Source: CAZCJA01 sp964499015 (GTDB lineage Bacteria; Elusimicrobiota; Elusimicrobia; F11). Taken from it: a stretch of 17,711 nucleotides of DNA. Where the stretch lies: the NCBI GenBank assembly GCA_964499015.1, contig CAZCJA010000046.1, forward strand, positions 1 to 17,711. The letters are read 5' to 3'. Positions within the stretch are counted from its first letter, which is position 1, and each line of letters begins with the position of its first letter. The notes below the pieces were generated by a model, which was not told the origin of the DNA, made no database searches, and was given only the letters and a program-made list of their open reading frames with translations. Position numbers and translations under genes: made by a program. This document shows positions 1-6,472 of the stretch, one piece after another.

Positions 1-141
1 CGCGACGGGAGCTTGCTTCATCTTGTACACGACCAAAAGATATTTGATGTCGTCAATTACGTTGGCGTCGCTGTGCGGATTAATGAAATAGGCGTTTTTT
101 TCGAGCTTTTTTTTAATTTCGTCCAACCGGTTGTTATCCAT
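1..141 (-). CDS. Hypothetical protein, N-terminal 47 residues (truncated by window edge)
   Basis: The reading frame is open from an ATG at 141-139 to the left edge of the window, so only the N-terminus is visible (begins MDNNRLDEIKKKLEKNAYFI). The visible part is charged and helical-looking, with a Lys/Glu-rich stretch at residues 8-15 and no signal peptide or membrane segment. I do not recognise a family. No Shine-Dalgarno sequence lies before the ATG. Instead a TGCTAATCT motif, resembling an extended -10 element, ends about 9 nt upstream, so the transcript may have a very short leader. Function unknown. The start is supported by frame and promoter-like context only. Confidence 0.55.
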   Translation of the reverse strand, partial: MDNNRLDEIKKKLEKNAYFINPHSDANVIDDIKYLLVVYKMKQAPVA

Positions 142-150
142 AGCGGGCTT

Positions 151-159
151 AGATTAGCA
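151..159 (-). promoter_or_regulatory. Extended -10-like motif (TGCTAATCT) before the first gene
   Basis: On the minus strand TGCTAATCT fits an extended -10 element (TG-N-TAATCT) placed so that transcription would begin about 3 nt before the ATG at 141. It differs by one or two bases from the GCTAAACTC motif found before three other minus-strand units in this window. No convincing -35 hexamer was seen. It is a candidate only. Confidence 0.3.
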
Positions 160-292
160 CGTTTTAGAAGCCGAATCTCACGCCGGCCGGCGATCAGAAA
201 TTACCAGCAGGCAGCGCGTAAATTCAAGCAGGACATCAGGTAATATGATCACGCGACTTTAATGGCAGGCACCCCACATCCAAGGAGGCTAC

Positions 293-922
293 ATGAACAA
301 ACGACTGCGCTTAATGGCTTTTGCGTTGACCGCGCTGGCGGCGACGGCGCTCACAGGGACCGCGCACGCGGGCGGCATTTTGGAATTGCGCGCCGGCGCG
401 GGCATCAATTCGACCGACCCGGACGCGCTTGAGAGAGAAGTAAACGCGATCAACAGCAGCAGCGTCAAAGCGGAGGACTTCGACAACTTTCACGCGGACG
501 TTTTCTTCAACTTGCCGGTGCTGCCGATCGGCGTGGGCGTGCGTCACGAATGGCTGAGCCAGAGCGACAGCTCAAACGGTTCGAATCTCGACGTCGACGT
601 GAACAATCTTTCCCTGCTGGTCGACTGGCGCATCATCGATACTCTTGTTTACGCGGGTCCGATCGTCTCCATCGGCTATCCGTGGGGCGACGTCGACTTT
701 AGCAGCAGCGGCGGCAACATCGCCGAACAGATCGACGGCGACCGCATGAGCTATTCGGGCGGCCTGGAAGCCGGCGTGATCCTCGGACGTTTCCTGGTGG
801 GCGCCGAAGCGGGCTATCAATCGATCAAGCTCAAGCAGAAGAACACCGGCAACGGCTCCAGCGCGGACATCGATCTGTCTGGTGCGTACGGCAAGGCGAT
901 GGTCGGCGTGACGTTCTTCTAA
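293..922 (+). CDS. Outer-membrane beta-barrel-like secreted protein
   Basis: A 209-residue protein with a typical Sec signal peptide: basic MNKRLR start, hydrophobic core at about 7-21, and probable signal peptidase I cleavage after AHA at about residue 26. The mature part alternates polar and hydrophobic residues with Gly/aromatic punctuation (for example repeated VGxxxG-type strands near 165-209). It ends in VGVTFF, and a C-terminal Phe is typical of Bam-assembled outer membrane barrels. The start is fixed by a near-perfect Shine-Dalgarno AAGGAGG at 282-288, 4 nt before the ATG. The family resembles small OmpA/OmpW-like or 'outer membrane beta-barrel' proteins, but I cannot place it precisely. 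Ligand or transport role unknown. Confidence 0.7.
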   Translation: MNKRLRLMAFALTALAATALTGTAHAGGILELRAGAGINSTDPDALEREVNAINSSSVKAEDFDNFHADVFFNLPVLPIGVGVRHEWLSQSDSSNGSNLDVDVNNLSLLVDWRIIDTLVYAGPIVSIGYPWGDVDFSSSGGNIAEQIDGDRMSYSGGLEAGVILGRFLVGAEAGYQSIKLKQKNTGNGSSADIDLSGAYGKAMVGVTFF

Positions 923-933
923 ATAGGTCCTTT

Positions 934-1590
934 TTGGGCACGTTCCATCTCACGCGGCGCGCGTTATTATTGGGCATCCTGGCGGTCTTTCTCGCTTTCC
1001 TGCTGATCTCGTCTTCCTTCAAAAATCAGATCGACGCGGCCGCGGCCTGGACCATCGCGTTCGCACAGGAACGCCCGCTGCGCGGCGCCATCTTGTTCGT
1101 TTTATTCGCGGCGGTTTCGGCCATGCTGGCCTTCGCGTCCAGCGCGGTCTTCGTTCCGCCGGCCACGCTCGTTTGGGGCACAACCGGAACGTTTTTTCTG
1201 TTAGCGGGAGGCTGGACGCTGGGGGCCGCGATCGCCTATGGAATCGGGCGGCTGGCCACGCCCCTCATCGTTCGTCTTGGTTATCAGCACAAGCTCGAGA
1301 AGTATCAGCGCTTCGTCTCCAGCGAAATGACGTTTTGGAAAGTCCTTCTTTTCTGCCTGATGGTTCCGTCGGAAGTTCCGGGGTATTTGTTCGGCGGGGC
1401 CCACTATTCGCTTGTGAAGTTCTTGCTGGCCATCGGCATCGCCGAAGCGGCCTACGCGTTCATTCTGGTGATGACGCTGGAAAACGCGCTGGCCTTGCGG
1501 CCGGCGCACTTTGTGCTTCTTGTCGGGGCCGGCGCGCTCGCGATTGTCGGCGTCGCGCTGGTGCTGCGGAAATTCAAGAAAAAACCGTGA
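934..1590 (+). CDS. VTT/TVP38-TMEM64 (DedA-superfamily) membrane protein
   Basis: A 218-residue integral membrane protein with hydrophobic segments at about 9-27, 50-68, 84-104, 138-155, 160-180 and 192-211 and a basic C-terminal tail (RKFKKKP). The central FxxxxxFVPPATLVWG...GAAIAYGIGR pattern and the later PSEVPGYLFGGAHYSL loop match the VTT (SNARE-associated Golgi protein) domain. Bacterial members act in membrane lipid or small-molecule handling and are related to the polyprenyl/aminophospholipid flippases. The exact substrate is unknown. The start is uncertain: the best choice is TTG at 934, preceded by AGG at 925-927, 11 nt after the stop codon of the outer-membrane-like gene, so the two may be co-transcribed. 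The gene ends 7 bp from a convergent neighbour. Confidence 0.75.
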   Translation: MGTFHLTRRALLLGILAVFLAFLLISSSFKNQIDAAAAWTIAFAQERPLRGAILFVLFAAVSAMLAFASSAVFVPPATLVWGTTGTFFLLAGGWTLGAAIAYGIGRLATPLIVRLGYQHKLEKYQRFVSSEMTFWKVLLFCLMVPSEVPGYLFGGAHYSLVKFLLAIGIAEAAYAFILVMTLENALALRPAHFVLLVGAGALAIVGVALVLRKFKKKP

Positions 1591-1597
1591 CCCGCCG

Positions 1598-1780
1598 CTA
1601 ATCGGAGCGCGACGCGCTCACCTCGGGGCCGTCCACGCCCGGGCCGATGTTGAATTGGATCGGCCGGCAGCAGACGCTGCAATCCTCGATGTAATCCTGC
1701 TCTTCGACCGACGGGTCGATCTCAATCTGGATGATTTCCCCGCAATAGGGGCATTGGACGTCTAGGGGTTCTAGGCTCAT
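1598..1780 (-). CDS. CPXCG-motif cysteine-rich small protein
   Basis: A 60-residue protein with CPYCG at 10-14 and CSVCCRP at 34-40. This gives four well-spaced cysteines (C10, C13, C34, C37) that would bind zinc as a small zinc ribbon. The order 'CPYCGE...I.I..DPS..EQ.YIEDC.VCC.PI' is the signature of the CPXCG-motif cysteine-rich family (Cys_rich_CPXG), whose cellular role is unknown. Length is normal for the family. There is no Shine-Dalgarno sequence: a GCTAAACTC motif lies 5 nt before the ATG, so the message may be leaderless or nearly so. It is convergent with the VTT gene. Confidence 0.85.
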   Translation of the reverse strand: MSLEPLDVQCPYCGEIIQIEIDPSVEEQDYIEDCSVCCRPIQFNIGPGVDGPEVSASRSD

Positions 1781-1785
1781 GCCGT

Positions 1786-1794
1786 GAGTTTAGC
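1786..1794 (-). promoter_or_regulatory. Shared GCTAAACTC motif before the CPXCG gene
   Basis: Minus-strand GCTAAACTC lies 5 nt upstream of the ATG at 1780. The same 9-mer sits 5 nt before the DUF4395 gene and 11 nt before the TfoX_N gene. TAAACT could serve as a weak -10 element, which would place the transcription start at or next to the ATG. A shared regulator site is the alternative. Confidence 0.4.
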
Positions 1795-1859
1795 GTATTA
1801 CGTCATTCACGGCCGTCCGGGCACAGCGGGCAAGGGTCCTGCGGTTGTACGAAGATGGC

Positions 1860-1903
1860 GTTCCTAGAACGGTGAACTTTGCGGCTCTCACCGTCCCAGG
1901 AAC
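1860..1903. terminator. Imperfect inverted repeat / terminator-like hairpin
   Basis: Arms at 1860-1875 and 1888-1903 pair over 14 of 16 positions (GTTCCT then ACGGTGA against TCACCGT then AGGAAC, with two A/C mismatches) around a 12-nt loop. The structure lies 12 bp beyond the stop codon of the lysine-rich peptide gene on the minus strand, where a terminator for the radical SAM-tspO-peptide unit would be expected. There is no T-run, so an intrinsic terminator is not proven. It could be a mobile palindrome or an RNA-stabilising hairpin. Confidence 0.4.
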
Positions 1904-1914
1904 ACCGGTGAAAA

Positions 1915-1959
1915 CTATTTACGTTTCTTTTTTCCTTTTTTCTTTTTCTTGGCGGCCAT
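1915..1959 (-). CDS. 14-residue lysine-rich peptide gene
   Basis: A very short open frame encodes MAAKKKKKGKKKRK and ends with TAG. It is preceded by a strong Shine-Dalgarno AGAGGAGG (complement of 1968-1975) at ideal spacing before the ATG. It lies 66 bp downstream of tspO on the same strand and is followed by the hairpin at 1860-1903. Nine lysines, one arginine and no acidic residue would make a nucleic-acid- or membrane-binding tail. Lysine-rich micropeptides of this sort resemble ribosomal or nucleoid protein tails, but I do not recognise a named family. The ribosome binding site is the main support. Poly-A-rich coding could also be a chance low-complexity tract. Confidence 0.5.
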   Translation of the reverse strand: MAAKKKKKGKKKRK

Positions 1960-2025
1960 GGTTATTTCCTCCTCTGCGTTCAACGTAGAAGCAAGATACA
2001 ACATCGATGACGAAAGCGAGCCGGG

Positions 2026-2472
2026 TCATTTCAATTGCCACCATATATAAGCGTTTAGCGAAACAGCGATGCTGAGCCAGAGAAGATACGGCGCGATCAG
2101 CAAACTCGCGAAGGTGCTGTAACCGTGAAACGCGATCAGCGTGGCCAGAACCAGCATCCACAAAATCACCAGCTCAACGAGCGCCGCACCCACCCAGTGC
2201 CGTCCGAAAAACAGCCACGACCACACCGCGTTCAAAACAAGCTGCGCGATAAACAGCGCGAGCGCCCCGCGCTTCGGCGCGGCGCCGTCTTTGAACACGA
2301 GCCACGCGGCCACGCCCATGCACACGTAAAGCGAATTCCAAACGATCGGAAACACGATGTTCGGCGGGGTCCACGGGGCTTTGGGCAGCGCTTCGTACCA
2401 CGCGCCCGGCTTAAACGCGCGGCCAAACAACCCGGGCAAAAACGAAAGGACGAGCCAGAAGGCAAGTTTCAT
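2026..2472 (-). CDS. tspO: TspO/MBR family protein
   Basis: A 148-residue membrane protein of the usual TspO length with five hydrophobic segments (about 3-19, 42-60, 70-90, 96-116, 122-146). Family landmarks are visible: W25-Y26...L29, W34-T-P-P near the first loop, FPIVWNSLY at 41-49, WSWLFF at 84-89 and PYLLWLSIAVSLNAYIW at 128-144. TspO proteins bind porphyrins and related ligands in the outer or cell membrane and are implicated in tetrapyrrole handling and stress signalling. The gene starts 27 bp after the stop codon of the B12-type radical SAM gene, so the two are likely co-transcribed. The ribosome binding site is weak, which suggests reliance on the upstream gene. Confidence 0.92.
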   Translation of the reverse strand: MKLAFWLVLSFLPGLFGRAFKPGAWYEALPKAPWTPPNIVFPIVWNSLYVCMGVAAWLVFKDGAAPKRGALALFIAQLVLNAVWSWLFFGRHWVGAALVELVILWMLVLATLIAFHGYSTFASLLIAPYLLWLSIAVSLNAYIWWQLK

Positions 2473-2499
2473 TGAGCTACTTTATCTTTTTTGCGTTCG

Positions 2500-4167
2500 C
2501 TAGCACGCGCCGCCGCTCACCGCAGAAGAGGAGACGGCGTCTATCGTAACCTCTCCCAATTTTTTACCGGGAACGCGATAAGCGGTGCGGATCAAGCGCG
2601 GATGCTGAAAGAGATTGAATTTTAATTTAAACGCGGTCCACACCGCTCCGCCGAGAGCCACAACGGACGCAATGCGTTCGGCAACCGTTGGCGCCCCGAA
2701 TTCCCGGATGGCGGCCCGCTCCAAATCGGCGACCCATTGACGGACCTTCGCGTTCGGCCCGAAGAGCCGGCCCGCGAGAAAAACAGGGTAGGCCTTCCGC
2801 ACTTCGCGCGCGAAACGCCGGGCTTTGCCTTGCAGCGCCGGGTTGGGCGAATTTTTAAGCGTTTGATAACCCAAGAACCATGTTTCCACGACCCGGATCA
2901 AACTGGGCCCCAGCCTCTGAAAATCTTCCTTGAAGCACCACCGCTGAATGGCCTCGATGGCCTCCACCGAAAGGGTCGGATGTTTGATCATCGTGCTGAA
3001 CCCGTCGGACTTCCGGTAATATTTTTCGGTGTCCGCTATCAACGCGTCCTGAAGCAGGCCTTCCTTCATGATCCGCTCGTAGAACGGCGTGCCCGGCGTG
3101 GGCCCATAAATCAGGAACTGACAGAGCGCCGGCTTCAACGCCATGAGCCCGTCCAACTCTTTGGCCACAACCTCCTGGTTCTGATAGTCGAACCCGACAA
3201 TCATTGACGATAATATGGTTATGCCATGCTGGCGAAACTCGGTAAAAATTTCTTCCACGGGCCGGCCCTGTTGTTTGGCGTAGCCCGAACGCGTCCCCTC
3301 ATAGCCGATCCAAAATCCGTCGATTCCCATTTCCAGAATTTCGTCTACTTTATACTGGCTGATCGCCTTGATGCTCGAAAAAACAAATATGGACAGGGTT
3401 TTTCCGCTGCGCAGCACCGCATCGCGAAATTCGAGCGCGCGCTTTTTATGCAGCAGGAAATCTTCATCGAGAATAACGAACGACATGACGGGATCGGCCT
3501 CCAGATAGCGCTCGATCACCTCCATGATGTCTTTTCCCTCGGGCAATAGGCGGATGTGGCGCCGCCGGAAAAAATGGGAGGTGCAGCAAAAATCGCAGCC
3601 GTTCGGGCAGCCGAGGCCGGCGAAAATCATTCCCGTCTTTGAGACGGGCATGGAAAAAATCTTGAGCGTGCTGGTGATCAAGGGGTGCTTGTACGGCATC
3701 GGTATCGCCGGTTCTTCGAGCAGCGTTCGAAAAAATGCGACGCCCTCTTCGCGGCAGATAAAATCCGAGTACGGCTTTAGCACCTCGTCTTTGAGAACGG
3801 TCCCATAACCTCCGAGGACAATTTTGCTTTGGGGCGCGTATTTCCGAATGAGCGCCACCGTTTCCTTCATGCGATGGAAAACCGCCAGCAGGAAGGAAAC
3901 CCCGACGTAGTCGTAGCCTTTCTTGAGCTCGCGGATCAGTTCGCGCTTGGTGGGATACTGCAGCACAACAGCCGGCGCGTCCAGGTTCTCGGCGATGTAA
4001 TCAAGGGAAAAATGGCGGTGAACCGCGCGCGGACTAAAAATTCCCTGCTCCCGGGTCACCTGATTAAACAGCAGTTCATAGCCGACAGACGGAGCGTCTC
4101 CGTATCGGGAACCCAGGGGCCGGCACACGCTCGTAAACAAAACTTTTTTGGATCCATCGATACTCAC
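2500..4167 (-). CDS. B12-binding-domain radical SAM protein
   Basis: A 555-residue protein. Residues about 8-155 form a Rossmann-like cobalamin-binding type domain (KKVLFTSV start, VGVSFLLAV near 88-96, KIVLGGYG at 115-122) but lack the DxHxxG motif, so cobalamin would bind base-off without a lower His ligand, or not at all. The radical SAM core follows with the canonical CX3CX2C cluster motif CPNGCDFC (C187, C191, C194) and later GxxxxxFGxE-like elements (DGFWIGYEGTR near 283). The C-terminal third (about 400-555) is unassigned and ends SGGAC. Start is GTG at 4167-4165, the only start codon after the upstream in-frame stop. Substrate unknown; this architecture is used in methylations and lipid, hopanoid or tetrapyrrole modification. 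It is divergent from another radical SAM gene and leads into tspO. Confidence 0.85.
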   Translation of the reverse strand: MSIDGSKKVLFTSVCRPLGSRYGDAPSVGYELLFNQVTREQGIFSPRAVHRHFSLDYIAENLDAPAVVLQYPTKRELIRELKKGYDYVGVSFLLAVFHRMKETVALIRKYAPQSKIVLGGYGTVLKDEVLKPYSDFICREEGVAFFRTLLEEPAIPMPYKHPLITSTLKIFSMPVSKTGMIFAGLGCPNGCDFCCTSHFFRRRHIRLLPEGKDIMEVIERYLEADPVMSFVILDEDFLLHKKRALEFRDAVLRSGKTLSIFVFSSIKAISQYKVDEILEMGIDGFWIGYEGTRSGYAKQQGRPVEEIFTEFRQHGITILSSMIVGFDYQNQEVVAKELDGLMALKPALCQFLIYGPTPGTPFYERIMKEGLLQDALIADTEKYYRKSDGFSTMIKHPTLSVEAIEAIQRWCFKEDFQRLGPSLIRVVETWFLGYQTLKNSPNPALQGKARRFAREVRKAYPVFLAGRLFGPNAKVRQWVADLERAAIREFGAPTVAERIASVVALGGAVWTAFKLKFNLFQHPRLIRTAYRVPGKKLGEVTIDAVSSSAVSGGAC

Positions 4168-4198
4168 AGCACGAGCGTAACGAACTGCTCAGACTGCG

Positions 4199-4218
4199 TA
4201 TATGACCCTCGTCATATA
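4199..4218. promoter_or_regulatory. Perfect inverted repeat (operator candidate) between divergent radical SAM genes
   Basis: TATATGAC at 4199-4206 and GTCATATA at 4211-4218 are exact reverse complements separated by CCTC. The site lies 31 bp from the GTG start of the minus-strand radical SAM gene and 34 bp from the ATG of the plus-strand one, and its TATA-rich arms could overlap -10 elements in both directions. This is the expected geometry for one dimeric regulator controlling both genes. No binding protein is identifiable from the window. Confidence 0.5.
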
Positions 4219-4252
4219 GTCTTTTGTCCGCATTGGATAGCCTTCGTCTTGA

Positions 4253-5422
4253 ATGACCGTTGCTTATGAAAAAGTGTTTCTCTCCGCCACACCGAGCGCC
4301 CTTTTTCTCATCCTTAAACCGGGCGCAATCTACACCTTTGACCACAGCGGGCGGCCCATCGGCCTTTCTATTAACGGACGCTATTACGCCCGGTCCTTCG
4401 ACGGCCGGATCAAAGAAAAAAACTGGTCCAACGCGGCGGACGTTTTGGACCGCTACATCGCCGAGGTTCCGCAGGAGCAGTCCTGTGCGCTGATGCAAAA
4501 ATTGCACGACGACGTGCAGGGCGCGCTCGCGCATGTGCGGGCGCACCGCCGGGTCGACTTCCACCCCGGGGCGGGATTCGACGACGCGGGCCAGATACTT
4601 GAAAAAATATCCGGCTTTCTAAAAAATCACATCGGCCCCGATGTGCAAGCGTTTAAAAACATTTACCGTCCGGTCACGATCCTTCCGCCCGACCAATATT
4701 TCCCCATCGTCATACAGCTGGCCGAAGGATGCCCCTGGAACCAGTGCACTTTTTGCCATTTCTATAAGGGCCGGACGTATCGCCTGCGCTCACGGGAGGA
4801 AACCGCCCGGCATATCAGCGACGTGGCCTCGTTCTTGGGGCCGGGCCTCTCCTTGCGGCGCACGATTTTCCTGGGCGACGCCAACGCGCTCGCGGCCCCG
4901 ACCGCGCTGCTCAAAGACGTCTTGGACGACTTGATGGACTATTTTCCCGAACAGCTAAAAGACGGCGGCGTGTTTACGTTTGGAGACGTCCCGTCGATTT
5001 TAAAGAAAACCTCGGAAGAACTGGGCGAGCTTCGGGACCGAGGCCTGCGGCGCGTTTATGTCGGACTGGAAACGGGACTTGATCCGCTCCGCCGGCTCGT
5101 CAAGAAACCGGGCAGCCAAGAACAGGCGCTCCAAGCCATCGCGCATCTTAAAACGGCCGGCATCAACGCGGGGCTGGTTGTTCTATTGGGGTTGGGTGAG
5201 AAGATTTATGAAGAGGCGCACGTGAAAAAAACGGTGGAAACCCTCGCGCATGCGCGGCTCGACCAGGGTGACGTGGTCTTCTTTTCGCCTTTTTACGGAA
5301 ATCCGGCGGGCTTCAACAAAGACGACATGCGGCGTCAGCTGGAAAAATTCAAAACGCAACTTGCAGACCAGGCCGCCGAGGCCACGGTCGGCGTTTACGA
5401 TGTTCGCGAGTTTGTTTACTAA
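4253..5422 (+). CDS. Radical SAM protein with CX4CX2C cluster motif
   Basis: A 389-residue protein. Residues 1-145 are an uncharacterised N-terminal region (YEKVFLSATPSALFLILKPG; KNIYRPVTILPPDQY). The radical SAM core begins at LAEGCPWNQCTFCHFYKG, with cysteines C160, C165 and C168. This spacing, CX4CX2C, differs from the standard CX3CX2C but the 'CPWN.CTFC.FYKG' pattern is that of a radical SAM subgroup. IFLGDANAL (about 205-213) and RRVYVGLETG (about 266-275) are typical later core strands, and GLVVLLGLG fits a following beta-alpha unit. No B12 domain. Start is the ATG at 4253; no strong Shine-Dalgarno sequence. Substrate unknown. It is divergent from the B12-type enzyme across an 85-bp region with a perfect inverted repeat. 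Confidence 0.82.
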   Translation: MTVAYEKVFLSATPSALFLILKPGAIYTFDHSGRPIGLSINGRYYARSFDGRIKEKNWSNAADVLDRYIAEVPQEQSCALMQKLHDDVQGALAHVRAHRRVDFHPGAGFDDAGQILEKISGFLKNHIGPDVQAFKNIYRPVTILPPDQYFPIVIQLAEGCPWNQCTFCHFYKGRTYRLRSREETARHISDVASFLGPGLSLRRTIFLGDANALAAPTALLKDVLDDLMDYFPEQLKDGGVFTFGDVPSILKKTSEELGELRDRGLRRVYVGLETGLDPLRRLVKKPGSQEQALQAIAHLKTAGINAGLVVLLGLGEKIYEEAHVKKTVETLAHARLDQGDVVFFSPFYGNPAGFNKDDMRRQLEKFKTQLADQAAEATVGVYDVREFVY

Positions 5423-5447
5423 CCGGGCCGCACACGGGCCGTTGGTT
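5421..5447. terminator. Hairpin between convergent stop codons
   Basis: AACC (5421-5424) pairs with GGTT (5444-5447) and GGCCG (5426-5430) pairs with CGG-GCC (5435-5440, one bulged G) around a CACA loop. The structure spans exactly the gap between the plus-strand radical SAM stop and the minus-strand DUF1398 stop, so it could act as a bidirectional terminator. It has no proper T-tract on either strand. Confidence 0.3.
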
Positions 5448-5853
5448 AAGGCTTCTTCACCGGCGGGACTTTTTCAACCAGCTTGTCTTCGCGCGTGGGG
5501 CCGTGGTAGGTGACGGTGCGCGGGTGCATGTCGACGCGGTAGAACGAAACGCCGGCGGCCGCGATTTCCGCCAGGAACTGCGGATATGTGGTGTCGCCTT
5601 TCTGAATACGTTCGAGCGCCTGCGTGAGCTCAATAGCGTTAAACTTTTCCGCGCGCGGCAATGGCGTCCAGCCCTCGGGCGCCGCGACGGGCACGGTGGC
5701 GCCGCCGCCGATGTATTTGATCTCGTGCTTCAGCACGTCCACTTCGTAGCGGTCCACGCCGGCGTTTTTCAGCGCCTCAAACAATTGCGGATACGTCCAT
5801 TTGTTGTCGCGGGCCAGCTGATCGAGCTTATGAATTGTGCTTTCGTCGAACAT
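5446..5853 (-). CDS. DUF1398 (YbcV-like) protein
   Basis: A 135-residue soluble protein built from two related halves. Residues 21-49 (YPQLFEALKNAGVDRYEVDV and onward) and 90-118 (YPQFLAEIAAAGVSFYRVDM and onward) align closely, each ending in a short beta-strand with Y-x-G/H-G. This is the layout of DUF1398, the family of E. coli YbcV, whose biochemical role is unknown. The C-terminus is Lys/Pro-rich (EKVPPVKKP). The ATG at 5853 overlaps the stop codon of the DUF4395 gene (TGATG), so the two are translationally coupled. It converges on the radical SAM gene. Confidence 0.75.
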   Translation of the reverse strand: MFDESTIHKLDQLARDNKWTYPQLFEALKNAGVDRYEVDVLKHEIKYIGGGATVPVAAPEGWTPLPRAEKFNAIELTQALERIQKGDTTYPQFLAEIAAAGVSFYRVDMHPRTVTYHGPTREDKLVEKVPPVKKP

Positions 5854-6359
5854 CAGTCACTCCAGGGCAGATATTTCTTGGCGTGCTCCGCCTGGCCGCG
5901 GAACATGTAATACACGTAAGCGCCCGCGCAAAAGCCCGCGAACAGAAGAAGCCCAAGCGCCACCGCCATCATCATTTCCAGCAAATACGCCCACAACGGA
6001 CGTCTGAAAAAAAGACACAGGGAAATCAGCAGGGCAAACGTCGCGGCCATGCCTTGCGCAAAACGCCGCGGCGTCGGCGTCGGCGGAATCGCTTCCGCGC
6101 CCGGGCGTTTGCCGAGGGTTTTGCGGTACAGCGCTTCGAATAAATTCCGTTCCGGCCGTGCCACGCCCACCCACAAGGCCGCGGACAAAAGCAGGAAAAG
6201 CCACCACCACTGCGTCAGAATGCCGACGAAAAAAATCACACCCACCACGCGCGGCTGAAACTGCAGCGCGCCGTAGCGCGAGGAGCAGCTGGTGGGCTCG
6301 TCCGCAGCAAAGCCCTGCAGCAGTAAAAAATTACGGTCGCGGTTTTTAAAGAGGCTCAT
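5853..6359 (-). CDS. DUF4395-like membrane protein
   Basis: A 168-residue protein with hydrophobic segments at about 38-68 (probably two passes), 100-119 and 123-150. The 'PTPTPRRFAQGMAATFALL' stretch (about 93-111) and the late FAGFCAGAYVYY (140-151) match the conserved PPRFAQ...G and GFCxGxxxY features of DUF4395, a family of unknown function often found near thioredoxin-like genes. A CSSRYGALQFQPR stretch at 25-37 precedes the first membrane segment. Start is the ATG at 6359. No Shine-Dalgarno sequence is seen; a GCTAAACTC motif lies 5 nt upstream and a GATAAT -10-like hexamer further out. It is translationally coupled to the DUF1398 gene. Confidence 0.7.
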   Translation of the reverse strand: MSLFKNRDRNFLLLQGFAADEPTSCSSRYGALQFQPRVVGVIFFVGILTQWWWLFLLLSAALWVGVARPERNLFEALYRKTLGKRPGAEAIPPTPTPRRFAQGMAATFALLISLCLFFRRPLWAYLLEMMMAVALGLLLFAGFCAGAYVYYMFRGQAEHAKKYLPWSD

Positions 6360-6364
6360 GCGGG

Positions 6365-6373
6365 GAGTTTAGC
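6365..6373 (-). promoter_or_regulatory. Shared GCTAAACTC motif before the DUF4395 gene
   Basis: Minus-strand GCTAAACTC, 5 nt before the ATG at 6359, exactly the spacing seen for the CPXCG gene. The 11-mer TGCTAAACTCC is shared with the TfoX_N upstream region. A GATAAT hexamer (complement of 6379-6384) lies just upstream and is an alternative -10 element, leaving the 9-mer inside the leader. Confidence 0.4.
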
Positions 6374-6472
6374 ATTGAATTATCGGTTCGTTTTTCACGG
6401 GAACATTCCGCGGCGGGGCGTGTCCAAAAGCGTGCACGGCAGAACCAAATCGCCGCTGCAAAGGAGCCAAAT

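Noticed and set aside
181..192. Perfect palindrome CGCCGGCCGGCG upstream of the outer-membrane-like gene
   Set aside because: Short, GC-only palindromes are common in GC-rich DNA; no second copy or promoter relationship was seen.
4076..4564. Minus-strand open frame spanning the divergent radical SAM region
   Set aside because: It overlaps both radical SAM genes and the operator region and has no domain pattern.
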